Below the pieces are notes generated by a model. The model was given only the letters and a program-made list of their open reading frames with translations. It ran no database searches and was not told where the DNA came from. The position numbers were made by a program, and so were the translations under genes. From Pseudomonas sp. S31 (GTDB taxonomy: Bacteria; Pseudomonadota; Gammaproteobacteria; Pseudomonadales; Pseudomonadaceae), in assembly GCF_016648105.1 (NCBI RefSeq), contig NZ_JACVVE010000008.1:1-64000 (forward strand): 64,000 nt of DNA, in the 5' to 3' direction. Of the stretch, positions 1-15,986 are shown piece by piece; within the stretch, counting starts at the first letter, position 1; each line of letters begins with the position of its first letter.

Positions 1-20
1 AGCGCCGCGTGGGCGGCGCT
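1..20. terminator. Hairpin at left edge, probable terminator
   Basis: A perfect 8-bp stem (AGCGCCGC / GCGGCGCT) encloses a 4-base loop (GTGG). It sits about 100 bases upstream of the first gene and probably ends a gene lying to the left of the window. There is no visible T-run within the window on the plus strand. Confidence 0.4.
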
Positions 21-127
21 CGATCTCACAGGCGCTATAACTTCCAAGGCATGCACCTCGCTATCTCAGCACCTGAGCAAACGCTAGAATTGCGTCATCC
101 CCGCAGTTTTCCAGGCTTGTCCCGCCC

Positions 128-2241
<2,114 letters not shown>

Positions 2242-2262
2242 GGCTTCCAGCAATACAAGCAA

Positions 2263-2286
2263 GCGGGGCTGTGATTACAGCCCCGC
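2263..2286 (+). terminator. guaB-guaA intergenic hairpin
   Basis: A perfect 10-bp GC-rich stem (2263-2272 with 2277-2286) and a GATT loop lie between guaB and guaA. Only a weak T-rich stretch follows. It may be a partial terminator or mRNA-stabilising hairpin that lowers guaA relative to guaB. Confidence 0.45.
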
Positions 2287-2319
2287 GTCGTTTCCGATTT
2301 CCACTGACGAGATTGAGTC

Positions 2320-3897
2320 ATGGCCCTCGACATTCACGCTCACCGCATCCTGATCCTCGATTTCGGTTCCCAGTACACCCAGCTGATCGCCCGCCGCGTG
2401 CGCGAGATCGGCGTGTACTGCGAACTGCATCCGTTCGACATGGACGATGAAGCGATCCGCGAATTCAACCCGCGCGGCATCATCCTGGCCGGTGGCCCCG
2501 AGTCGGTCCACGAAGCCAACAGCCCACGCGCCCCGCAAGCGGTGTTCGACCTGAACGTCCCGTTGCTGGGCATCTGCTACGGCATGCAGACCATGTCCGA
2601 GCAGTTGGGTGGCAAGGTCGAAGGTTCCGACCTGCGTGAATTCGGCTACGCCCGTGTCGACGTGGTCGGCAAGAGCCGCCTGCTCGACGGTATCGAAGAC
2701 CACGTCGACGACGATGGCGTGCTGGGCCTGGACGTGTGGATGAGCCACGGTGACAAGGTCACCCAGATGCCAGCCGACTTCCACGTACTGGCCAGCACCC
2801 CGAGCTGCCCGATCGCTGGCATGTTCGACGATAGCCGTGGCTACTACGGCGTGCAGTTCCACCCGGAAGTGACCCACACCAAGCAGGGCGGTCGCATCCT
2901 GTCGCGCTTCGTCCAGGACATCTGCGGTTGCGAAGCCCTGTGGACCCCATCCAACATCGTCGAAGACGCCATCGCCCAGGTGCGTGAGCAAGTCGGTTCG
3001 GCCAACGTCCTGCTGGGCCTGTCCGGCGGCGTTGACAGCTCGGTGGTTGCCGCGCTGCTGCACCGCGCCATCGGCGACCAGCTGACCTGCGTATTCGTTG
3101 ACAACGGCCTGCTGCGCCTGCACGAAGGCGACCAGGTGATGGCCATGTTCAAGGAGAACATGGGCGTCAAGGTGATCCGCGCCGACGCCGAGAAGCAGTT
3201 CCTCGACAATCTGGAAGGCGAAGCCGACCCGGAGAAGAAGCGCAAGATCATCGGCCGCACCTTCATCGACATCTTCGATGCCGAGGCCAGCAAGCTGGAG
3301 AACATCCAGTTCCTCGCCCAGGGCACCATCTACCCGGACGTGATCGAGTCGGCCGGCGCCAAGAGCGGCAAGGCCCACGTGATCAAGTCGCACCACAACG
3401 TCGGTGGCCTGCCGGAGGAGATGAACCTCAAGCTGGTCGAGCCGCTGCGTGAACTGTTCAAGGACGAAGTGCGCAAGATCGGCCTGGAGCTGGGCCTGCC
3501 GTACGACATGGTCTACCGCCACCCGTTCCCAGGCCCGGGTCTGGGCGTGCGCATCCTCGGTGAAGTGAAGAAGGAATACGCCGACATCCTGCGCCGTGCC
3601 GACCACATCTTCATCGAAGAACTGCGCAAGGCCGACTGGTACCACAAGACCAGCCAGGCATTCGTGGTGTTCCAGCCGGTCAAGTCGGTCGGCGTCGTCG
3701 GCGATGGCCGTCGCTACGCCTGGGTCGTCGCCCTGCGCGCCGTCGAGACCGTGGACTTCATGACCGCACGTTGGGCGCACCTGCCGTACGAGCTGCTGGA
3801 AACCGTCAGCGGCCGTATCATCAACGAAATCGACGGTATCTCGCGCGTCACCTACGACGTGTCGAGCAAGCCGCCAGCGACCATCGAGTGGGAATGA
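2320..3897 (+). CDS. guaA: GMP synthase (glutamine-hydrolysing)
   Basis: A 525-residue cytosolic enzyme aminating XMP to GMP. The N-terminal class I glutamine amidotransferase domain (about 1-200) has the nucleophile C86 in GICYGMQ and H181/E183 in FHPEV. The ATP pyrophosphatase domain follows, with the P-loop SGGVDSS at 234-240, then the C-terminal dimerisation domain ending in PPATIEWE. Length and ends match the family. It is the second gene of guaBA, and a strong hairpin lies 20 bases after the stop. Confidence 0.98.
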   Translation: MALDIHAHRILILDFGSQYTQLIARRVREIGVYCELHPFDMDDEAIREFNPRGIILAGGPESVHEANSPRAPQAVFDLNVPLLGICYGMQTMSEQLGGKVEGSDLREFGYARVDVVGKSRLLDGIEDHVDDDGVLGLDVWMSHGDKVTQMPADFHVLASTPSCPIAGMFDDSRGYYGVQFHPEVTHTKQGGRILSRFVQDICGCEALWTPSNIVEDAIAQVREQVGSANVLLGLSGGVDSSVVAALLHRAIGDQLTCVFVDNGLLRLHEGDQVMAMFKENMGVKVIRADAEKQFLDNLEGEADPEKKRKIIGRTFIDIFDAEASKLENIQFLAQGTIYPDVIESAGAKSGKAHVIKSHHNVGGLPEEMNLKLVEPLRELFKDEVRKIGLELGLPYDMVYRHPFPGPGLGVRILGEVKKEYADILRRADHIFIEELRKADWYHKTSQAFVVFQPVKSVGVVGDGRRYAWVVALRAVETVDFMTARWAHLPYELLETVSGRIINEIDGISRVTYDVSSKPPATIEWE

Positions 3898-3917
3898 TCC
3901 CGCTTTAGGTTTCACCC

Positions 3918-3944
3918 AATCGGGCCTGCATTGCAGGCCCGATT
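3918..3944. terminator. guaA terminator
   Basis: A perfect 12-bp stem (AATCGGGCCTGC / GCAGGCCCGATT) with a 3-base loop, followed by a short T-containing stretch. Placed right after the guaA stop. Confidence 0.7.
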
Positions 3945-4081
3945 GCATTTCAGGGCTGGAATTTCCATCCGGCTTTGCACGCTGACGTTATGTGAAAGAA
4001 GTCAACCCGTGTGGCTGCGGCGTTAGGCTTGGCCTTCGCTTGTCTGGTACGGTTCAGGCTGAACGCATACGAAGGATCCGC

Positions 4082-6037
4082 ATGATTTCAAGTCAATCCG
4101 TTGAGCAATCCCGCCCCGAACTGTTGCCGCAATGGCTCCGTGACCTGACCGAGGGGCGTTTCGCCGCTGTCGAGGCGAGCCTGCAAGCCCTGCTCGATGC
4201 CAGCGATGCCGACAGCGAAGAGACGCTCGGCAACCATTGCGCCACGTTGCAGGCGTTTGCCGGGCAGTTCGATGACTACGCGACGTTGCTGCCACGCTGG
4301 CGGCTGCAATACCCCCAGAGCCTCTGGCCAGATCTGGTCGCCTGCCTGTTGTGGGAGCGTGCCGCCAATCAGGCGCGCGGCGAGCAACTGGCCGACGAGG
4401 TGGCCGACGAACGCTGGCAGCGTGCCTTCCTGGCCCAGCATGCCTTGTTCATCCAGGCCATGGACCTGCTGCATCGCCATTCCATGCCTTGGGTGCTGGC
4501 AATGGTGCTGATGCGCAACGTGATGGTGTTCAACGAGCCGGACTGGCTGCTCGGTTGGCTGGACGGGCAAGTGCCGTTCGACGAGCTGGCACTGGTTCAA
4601 CAGGCCGCAGCGCAGGCCTGGCCGCGTCTGGGCCGTCTGCCGGCGTTGCCGGCGGCACCTGCAGTCACGCTGGCCGAAGCCTTGCGTGGGCATGCGCGCA
4701 GCGAGGAGGAGCCGGAGGGTTTCTTCTGGTTGTTGCAGGCTTTGCAGGCTGCTCCCAATGGCGCCTACCCCTTGCAGATCTATGCCCAGCTTCGTACGCC
4801 GCGTTGGGGTGGGAGCCACGAGGAAATCCTCTGGCTGGCCGACTCGCCGATGGCCGCACGGCTCGATGAGGCCCAGCGTAACGCGTTGCGCCTGGTGGCT
4901 TGGCTCGACACTATCGATGCCGATAATGTCGATGCTGAGGACGATGATCAGCTGGAGGCGGCATGGCTACGCGGCCAGGACATATTCGGCCGACCCCTGG
5001 GCGTGTTGGCCCGGGCACAGGTGCTGGTCAAGCTGGCGGAGCTGGCTGGTCTCTCCGGCCGTCATGCGCAGGCCCAGGCCTGCTACAGCCAGGCACTGTC
5101 GGAGGTGCCCACGCTGAAAGTCTCGGCCGACGTGCTGTACCGGATGCTCAGTGTCGGCGTGGCGACCGGCATGGGCGAGTGGCTCGGCCATTTCGCCTGC
5201 AACTCGCGCCTGCAGTCGGCGTTCGGTTCGGTGCTGTACGGGTTGTTGTGCGACACCGGATGGTGCGCTGTGCAGCGCGACCCGGCGATTGCCGAGGGCT
5301 GGTACCGGCATGCGCTCAGCTACGGCCCCATGCCGCAGCCGGAGGGCGAATGCCCGTTCAACGACGTGTACTACGCCTTCGACGAAGGCCTGCAGGCCAC
5401 GGCGCTGCGGCACATGGTCGAATGCGCAGCCGCCCTGGGCGTCCCGGAAATGCAATTCGCCCTGGCCTACCTGCATGAAGACAGCGCGCCGGCGGTCGCC
5501 GTGCATTGGTACCGGCAGGCGGGCGCGCATGGGTTCGGGCGCGCTTTGTACAACCTCAGCGTGGTGTGTGACCAGGGCGTCGAGCAGGGTGGCCTGGATG
5601 GATACGATGTGCAGGCGCTGCGCGAGCTGGGCAACGAGTGCGAGGTCACCTGCCTGGCGCTGCTGCTCGATCAGCAGCAGTTGACCGAGCGTGAACTGGA
5701 CCGGGTGCCTAACTGCTTCATCGGCTTGAGCAACTACCTGCTCGAGCACAAGGTCGACTCCGAGCGGGTGCGCCGTAATGTGGCGGTCATCGAGGCCTAT
5801 GCCCAGCGGGGCTGGCCGGAGGCGATGCGGATCGTCGCCCGCCACTATCGCGCCGAAGATTGCCCGCAGGGCCACGACTATCCGCAAGCCGTCTATTGGT
5901 GCGAGCAGGCGTGCCGCCTGGAGCCTGACGACGAGCAGAATATCCGCCTGCGCGAGTCGTTGAGTGCCGGGCTGATGGGAGGGATGCGCTACCGCCGCGC
6001 GCTGGCCAAGGCTGAAGCGGGGAACCTTTCCTCGTAG
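4082..6037 (+). CDS. Large Sel1/TPR-like repeat protein
   Basis: A 651-residue, largely helical protein without a signal peptide or membrane segment. Repeated helical hairpins such as VSADVLYRML, AIAEGWYRHALSYG and AVAVHWYRQAGAHGFGRAL resemble tetratricopeptide/Sel1-like repeats, best seen in the C-terminal half. The start at 4082 follows an AAGGA-type ribosome site; the frame also runs open to 3992, but that extension has no family-like features. It probably acts as a protein-interaction scaffold, but the partner is unknown. The 3' end overlaps the convergent LysR gene by 49 bases. Confidence 0.75.
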   Translation: MISSQSVEQSRPELLPQWLRDLTEGRFAAVEASLQALLDASDADSEETLGNHCATLQAFAGQFDDYATLLPRWRLQYPQSLWPDLVACLLWERAANQARGEQLADEVADERWQRAFLAQHALFIQAMDLLHRHSMPWVLAMVLMRNVMVFNEPDWLLGWLDGQVPFDELALVQQAAAQAWPRLGRLPALPAAPAVTLAEALRGHARSEEEPEGFFWLLQALQAAPNGAYPLQIYAQLRTPRWGGSHEEILWLADSPMAARLDEAQRNALRLVAWLDTIDADNVDAEDDDQLEAAWLRGQDIFGRPLGVLARAQVLVKLAELAGLSGRHAQAQACYSQALSEVPTLKVSADVLYRMLSVGVATGMGEWLGHFACNSRLQSAFGSVLYGLLCDTGWCAVQRDPAIAEGWYRHALSYGPMPQPEGECPFNDVYYAFDEGLQATALRHMVECAAALGVPEMQFALAYLHEDSAPAVAVHWYRQAGAHGFGRALYNLSVVCDQGVEQGGLDGYDVQALRELGNECEVTCLALLLDQQQLTERELDRVPNCFIGLSNYLLEHKVDSERVRRNVAVIEAYAQRGWPEAMRIVARHYRAEDCPQGHDYPQAVYWCEQACRLEPDDEQNIRLRESLSAGLMGGMRYRRALAKAEAGNLSS

Positions 6038-6915
6038 AGCTGGGCCAGCCAGTCGATGAACACCCGGACTCGTGGCGACAATTGGCGGTGCTGGGGATAC
6101 AGCGCCGACAACGGCATGTCGGGGCTGGCCCATTCGCCCAGCACCTCGACCAGGCTGCCGTCGTCCAGGTGCTTCTGGACATGATAGCGAGGGAGCTGTA
6201 CCAGTCCGCACCCTCGCAATGCGCAGGCGCCGTAGCTCTCGGCATCGTTGGTGGCCATCCAGCCGCCGAGGGTGAACGCCTGGCGTTTGCCCTCGATCAC
6301 CAGTTCCAGGCTGTAGTCCACGGCCTTGCCCTTGGAAAAGAACCCCACCGCCTGATGGGCGACCAGCGCATCGGGGTGCTGCGGTGTACCGTGTTCGGCC
6401 AGGTACCGGGGGCTGGCGCAGATGACCTGGGGCATCAGCGCCAAGCGTCGCGCCACCAGTGACGAATCCTCGGGTATCCCTGCGCGCACCACGCAGTCGA
6501 CGCCTTCGCTGACCAGGTCGATCAGCGAATCGCCGCTGCTGACGACCAGGTCGATACCGGGGTAGCGCGCACGGAACGTGTCGATGCGCGGCAGCACGAT
6601 ATGCGCAGCGTGCACGCTGGCCATGTCGACGCGCAGTATTCCTCGGGGGTTGGCGGCCACGTGGCGCAGCGCACCTTCGGCGTCTTCCAGTTCGCTGAGC
6701 ACATGGACGCAGCGATCGTAGAACGCTCGGCCGTCGAGCGTCGGCCGGACCTGGCGGGTGGTGCGTTCCAGCAAGCGGGTCTGCAGCCTGGCCTCCAGCT
6801 GCTTGATGGCGTGTGTGGCGGTGGCGCGGGGAATGTCCAGGGCGGCGGCGGCGCGGCTGAAGCTGCCCAGTTCGACGATGCGGGTGAACAGTTGCAGGGA
6901 GTCGAGGCGGTCCAT
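5989..6915 (-). CDS. LysR-family transcriptional regulator
   Basis: A 308-residue regulator. The N-terminal winged helix-turn-helix (residues about 4-62; FSRAAAALDIPRATATHAIK) is typical of the CrgA-like LysR subgroup. A periplasmic-binding-protein-type effector domain follows from about residue 90. It is divergent from the SDR gene at 7036, with 120 bases between them containing two dyads that fit LysR operators. By the usual LysR logic it probably controls itself and the SDR gene; the effector is unknown. Its 3' end overlaps the convergent repeat-protein gene. Confidence 0.93.
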   Translation of the reverse strand: MDRLDSLQLFTRIVELGSFSRAAAALDIPRATATHAIKQLEARLQTRLLERTTRQVRPTLDGRAFYDRCVHVLSELEDAEGALRHVAANPRGILRVDMASVHAAHIVLPRIDTFRARYPGIDLVVSSGDSLIDLVSEGVDCVVRAGIPEDSSLVARRLALMPQVICASPRYLAEHGTPQHPDALVAHQAVGFFSKGKAVDYSLELVIEGKRQAFTLGGWMATNDAESYGACALRGCGLVQLPRYHVQKHLDDGSLVEVLGEWASPDMPLSALYPQHRQLSPRVRVFIDWLAQLYEERFPASALASARR

Positions 6916-6936
6916 GGGGGCGATTGTTGGCTTTGG

Positions 6937-6953
6937 TTGAAATCTGTTTCCAA
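6937..6953. promoter_or_regulatory. Candidate LysR operator, promoter-proximal dyad
   Basis: An interrupted dyad TTGAAATCTGTTTCCAA with T-N11-A character lies 22 bases upstream of the LysR start. Symmetric positions match except at 6940/6950 and the centre. Position and form fit LysR autoregulation. Confidence 0.4.
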
Positions 6954-6970
6954 TCTAGCAGCCTTTGTTT

Positions 6971-6984
6971 CGTTTGGCTAAACG
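6971..6984. promoter_or_regulatory. Candidate LysR operator, CGTTT-GGCT-AAACG dyad
   Basis: A perfect 5-bp inverted repeat around a 4-base centre, midway between the divergent LysR and SDR genes. This is the place where LysR proteins usually bind to activate the divergent target. Confidence 0.4.
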
Positions 6985-7035
6985 AGGAGACTGCTGGCAA
7001 CCGGGGCATGGCCCTGCTCGCAATCGGAGACCAGC

Positions 7036-7779
7036 ATGACTGCACCTACAGCATCCAAAGTAGCCATCGTCACGGGCGGCTCTCGCGGTATCGGCTTGGC
7101 GATTGCCCAGCGCCTGGCCAGAGATGGCTTCGCCGTGGTCATCAACTATGCCGGGAACACCGCCAAGGCCCGGCAGGCAGTGGCCGACATCGAGTCCCGA
7201 GGCGGCCGGGCCATCGCCCTGCAGAGTGACATTGGCGACCCGTCCAGCGTGGACGCGCTGTTCCAGGGCACCCTCCAGGTCTTTGGGCGCATCGATGTGG
7301 TGGTCAACAGTGCCGGGATCATGTCGCTCGTCCCTATCGGCGCAAGCAGCCTGGCCGACTTCGACAAAATCATCGCCACCAACTTGCGTGGTGCCTTCCT
7401 GGTGCTGGGGCAGGCGGCTGAGCATCTGCAGGAGGGTGGGCGGATCATCGCCCTGACCACCAGCGTGATCGCCAAGTCGTTTCCTGGCTATGGGCCGTAC
7501 ATCGCGTCCAAGGCGGGTGTCGAGGGGCTGGTGCGGGTGCTCGCCAACGAACTGAGTGGGCGCGGCATCACGGTCAATGCGGTGGCACCCGGCCCGGTGG
7601 GCACCGAGCTGTTCCTCGAGGGCAAGACCCCTGAACAGATTGCACGCCTCGCCGGCCTTGCCCCGCTGCAGCGCCTCGGTACCCCCGAGGACATTGCCGG
7701 GGCGGTGGCATTTTTGGCCGGCCCCGACGGTGGCTGGGTCAATGCGCAGGTGTTGCGCGCCAACGGTGGTTTTGCCTGA
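7036..7779 (+). CDS. Short-chain dehydrogenase/reductase
   Basis: A 247-residue classical SDR. The Rossmann cofactor motif TGGSRGIG is at residues 13-20, NSAG at 91-94, and the catalytic residues are S143, Y155 and K159 (YIASK). The C-terminal region has the usual PGPVGTELF loop. The start is preceded by GGAGACC. The N(Y)AGN segment after beta-2 suggests NADPH rather than NADH, but this is weak. The substrate is not evident; the divergent LysR regulator suggests substrate-induced expression. Confidence 0.92.
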   Translation: MTAPTASKVAIVTGGSRGIGLAIAQRLARDGFAVVINYAGNTAKARQAVADIESRGGRAIALQSDIGDPSSVDALFQGTLQVFGRIDVVVNSAGIMSLVPIGASSLADFDKIIATNLRGAFLVLGQAAEHLQEGGRIIALTTSVIAKSFPGYGPYIASKAGVEGLVRVLANELSGRGITVNAVAPGPVGTELFLEGKTPEQIARLAGLAPLQRLGTPEDIAGAVAFLAGPDGGWVNAQVLRANGGFA

Positions 7780-7986
7780 GTGCAGGGCAGTCAGGAGGAT
7801 TGGTAGCGAAGCCCCTGGCGCTTCATGTCCTGGGGGGTACGTCGACGGCGATGCATCAACCCGCTGCGGCAAGGGTCCAGTCGCAATCCTTCACTTAATC
7901 TTTCGTAAATGCAGGTGTATCGTATTCGCCCTTCATTGCCGGCCATGCTGGCAGCTTGATTGCGCAGAAACGAGGTACCCGCAGCG

Positions 7987-9369
7987 ATGTCCTTTACCCG
8001 TCGACAAATGCTCCAAGGCCTGACCGGCCTGGTGGTGGTAGGCCTGGGCGCCGGAGGCGCGACGCGATACTGGCTGGGCAAGGTCGAGGACGAGAATGCC
8101 GGGCATGACTACCAGCTGATCGCCGCGCCCCTGGAGGTCGAGCTGGTTCCCGGCCACAAGACCGAAGCCTGGGCCTTCGGCCCCTCGGCACCGGGTACCG
8201 AACTGCGCGTGCGCCAGGGTACCTGGCTGCGGGTGCGCTTCATCAACCACCTGCCGGTCGAGACCACTATCCACTGGCACGGCATCCGCTTGCCGCTGGA
8301 GATGGACGGGGTGCCCTATGTCTCGCAGTTGCCGGTCAAGCCCGGTGAGTACTTCGACTACAAGTTCCGCGTGCCGGATGCCGGCAGCTACTGGTACCAC
8401 CCGCATGTCAGCAGCTCCGAGGAACTCGGCCGCGGCCTGGTGGGGCCGCTGATCGTCGAGGAGCGCGAGCCCACCGGGTTCAAGCACGAGCGCACGCTCA
8501 GCCTGAAGAACTGGCATGTCGACGAGCAGGGCGCCTGGCTGCCGTTCAGCATCCCCCGTGAAGCGGCGCGCAACGGCACTGCCGGCCGCTTGATCACCAT
8601 CAACGGCCAGGCCGGGTCGGTCACCGAGCTGCCGGCAGGCCAGGTGGTGCGGGTACGCCTGCTGAACCTGGACAACACCTGGACCTACCGCATCAACCTC
8701 AAGGGCAACTGCGAGGCGATGATCTATGCCCTCGACGGCAACCCGGTAACACCGCGCAAGCTCGACGATGACTACTGGCTCGGCCCGGGCATGCGCATCT
8801 GCCTGGCCATCCGCATTCCCCAGGCCGGTGAGGAAATTTCCCTGCGTGACGGCTTCGTGCGCCTGGGCACCTTGCGTTCGGTGGCGCACGACGAGGCGCC
8901 TGGCGAGTGGCCGCCAGCCTTGCCGGCCAACCCCGTCGCCGAGCCCGATCTTGAGAATGCCGAGAAGCTCAACTTCAATTTCGAGTGGGTCGGCAAGGTC
9001 TCGGTGAACACCGACAACGGCAAGCCGCCAAGCCTGTGGCAGATCAACGGGCAAGCCTGGGACATCACTGACAAGACCTGTGCCGACCGGCCCATCGCCA
9101 CCTTGCAGAAGGGCAAGAGCTACATCTTCGAATTGAAGAACATGACCCAGTACCAGCACCCGATCCACCTGCACGGCATGAGCTTCAAGGTGATCGCCTC
9201 GAATCGTCACGACATCAAGGAACCGTGGTTCACCGACACCTACCTGCTGGGCAAGAACGAACGCGCCCAGGTGGCACTGGTAGCGGATAACCCAGGCACC
9301 TGGATGTTCCACTGCCATGTCATCGACCACATGGAAACCGGCCTGATGGCCGCGATCGCGGTGGTCTGA
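7987..9369 (+). CDS. cumA: Multicopper oxidase, Tat-exported (CumA-like)
   Basis: A 460-residue periplasmic multicopper oxidase. The N-terminus has a twin-arginine signal (FTRRQML then a hydrophobic stretch and GLGAGGA). All four copper motifs are visible: HWHG, WYHPH, HPIHLHG and HCHVIDHMETGLM with an axial methionine. The start at 7987 puts the Tat motif at residues 3-6; an in-frame upstream start at 7960 is less likely. In P. putida GB-1, cumA was first linked to Mn(II) oxidation and lies in an operon with cumB; its direct role in Mn oxidation was later questioned. The stop overlaps the tadA start (TGATG), so translation is probably coupled. Confidence 0.9.
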   Translation: MSFTRRQMLQGLTGLVVVGLGAGGATRYWLGKVEDENAGHDYQLIAAPLEVELVPGHKTEAWAFGPSAPGTELRVRQGTWLRVRFINHLPVETTIHWHGIRLPLEMDGVPYVSQLPVKPGEYFDYKFRVPDAGSYWYHPHVSSSEELGRGLVGPLIVEEREPTGFKHERTLSLKNWHVDEQGAWLPFSIPREAARNGTAGRLITINGQAGSVTELPAGQVVRVRLLNLDNTWTYRINLKGNCEAMIYALDGNPVTPRKLDDDYWLGPGMRICLAIRIPQAGEEISLRDGFVRLGTLRSVAHDEAPGEWPPALPANPVAEPDLENAEKLNFNFEWVGKVSVNTDNGKPPSLWQINGQAWDITDKTCADRPIATLQKGKSYIFELKNMTQYQHPIHLHGMSFKVIASNRHDIKEPWFTDTYLLGKNERAQVALVADNPGTWMFHCHVIDHMETGLMAAIAVV

Positions 9370-9848
9370 TGCGCCCGCAGATCGTCGATCGCAGCCGCGA
9401 CCAGGAATTCATGCGCCTGGCCCTGGCCCTGGCCGCCGAAGGCGCGGCCATGGGCGAGGTGCCGGTGGGGGCGGTGCTGGTGCAGCATGGCCAGGTCATC
9501 GGCCAGGGCTTCAACCGGCCGATCACCGACAGCGACCCCAGCGCCCACGCCGAGATGGTGGCCATTCGTGCAGCCGCGCAGGCCGCCAGCAACTACCGGT
9601 TGCCCGGCAGCACCCTGTACGTGACCCTGGAGCCGTGCAGCATGTGCGCGGGGCTGATCGTGCATTCGCGGGTGATGCGGGTGGTGTATGGGGCGTTGGA
9701 GCCCAAGGCGGGGATCGTGCAGAGTCAGGGGCAGTTCTTCGGCCAGGGTTTCCTCAATCATCGGGTGATGGTCGAGGGTGGGGTGCTGGCGGAGGAGTGT
9801 GGGCAGATTCTCAGTGACTTCTTCAGGGCGCGGCGGGGCAAGGGTTAG
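9369..9848 (+). CDS. tadA: tRNA-specific adenosine deaminase (adenosine-34 to inosine)
   Basis: A 159-residue zinc-dependent deaminase making the inosine wobble base of tRNA-Arg(ACG). The zinc site is HAE (H60, catalytic E62) with PCSMC (C90, C93). Its start overlaps the cumA stop, so both genes are probably one transcript. It corresponds in position to cumB of P. putida GB-1, whose loss slowed growth; a tRNA-editing role would explain that phenotype without invoking copper or manganese. Confidence 0.95.
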   Translation: MRPQIVDRSRDQEFMRLALALAAEGAAMGEVPVGAVLVQHGQVIGQGFNRPITDSDPSAHAEMVAIRAAAQAASNYRLPGSTLYVTLEPCSMCAGLIVHSRVMRVVYGALEPKAGIVQSQGQFFGQGFLNHRVMVEGGVLAEECGQILSDFFRARRGKG

Positions 9849-9854
9849 CCTGCG

Positions 9855-9888
9855 CCGGCCTCTTCGCGGGTAAACCCGCTCCTACAGG
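9855..9888. repeat. Single REP element
   Basis: One copy of the P. putida-type REP (GGCCTCTTCGCGGG, then TAAACCCGCTCCTACAGG) with its internal CGCGGGTAAACCCG dyad. It sits between the convergent ends of tadA and mltF and may serve as a shared 3' hairpin. Confidence 0.85.
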
Positions 9889-9912
9889 CGCCGGGAGTAG
9901 GGCTGGGCTGAA

Positions 9913-15542
<5,630 letters not shown>

Positions 15543-15545
15543 GGC

Positions 15546-15857
15546 GTGTACAAGCTCGCCTTCTTCGTCCCGGCCAGCCATGTCGAGGTGGTCAAGGATG
15601 CCGTGTTCGCCGCTGGCGGCGGACGTATCGGTGACTATGACCACTGCGCCTGGCAGACCTTGGGCCAGGGCCAGTTCCGCCCGTTGGACGGCAGCCAGCC
15701 GTTCCTCGGGCAGGCGGGCCAGGTCGAGGTGGTGGAGGAGTGGAAGGTAGAGCTGGTGGTGGCTGACGAGCTGATTGCCCAGGTCGTCGCTGCTCTCAAG
15801 CAGAGCCACCCGTACGAGACGCCGGCCTATGAGGTCTGGCGTCTCGTCGAGTTCTAG
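15546..15857 (+). CDS. NIF3/YqfO-like small protein
   Basis: A 103-residue protein starting with GTG, three bases after the purL stop. It resembles the CutA/PII-like insert domain of NIF3-family proteins as a stand-alone unit: MYKLAFFVP at the N-terminus and SHPYETPAYEVW near the C-terminus. No membrane segments are seen. The function is not established; a small trimeric ligand- or metal-binding role is conceivable from the fold. It probably shares the purL transcript and is followed by a REPIN. Confidence 0.85.
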   Translation: MYKLAFFVPASHVEVVKDAVFAAGGGRIGDYDHCAWQTLGQGQFRPLDGSQPFLGQAGQVEVVEEWKVELVVADELIAQVVAALKQSHPYETPAYEVWRLVEF

Positions 15858-15865
15858 ACCGCGTA

Positions 15866-15949
15866 GGCCTCTTCGCGGGTAAACCCGCTCCTACAGGTTC
15901 AGCAAAGATGTGGAGAACCTGTAGGAGCGGGTTTACCCGCGAAGAGGCC
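15866..15949. repeat. REPIN (two inverted REPs) between the NIF3-like and phoX-like genes
   Basis: Two full REP copies in inverted orientation, from GGCCTCTTCGCGGG to CCCGCGAAGAGGCC, with about 17 bases between arms. It fills the gap between convergent genes and could fold into one long hairpin acting as a bidirectional terminator. Confidence 0.9.
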
Positions 15950-15986
15950 AGCACCTTTAGCGCAATGCTGACGGCCTGTCGCCCTA

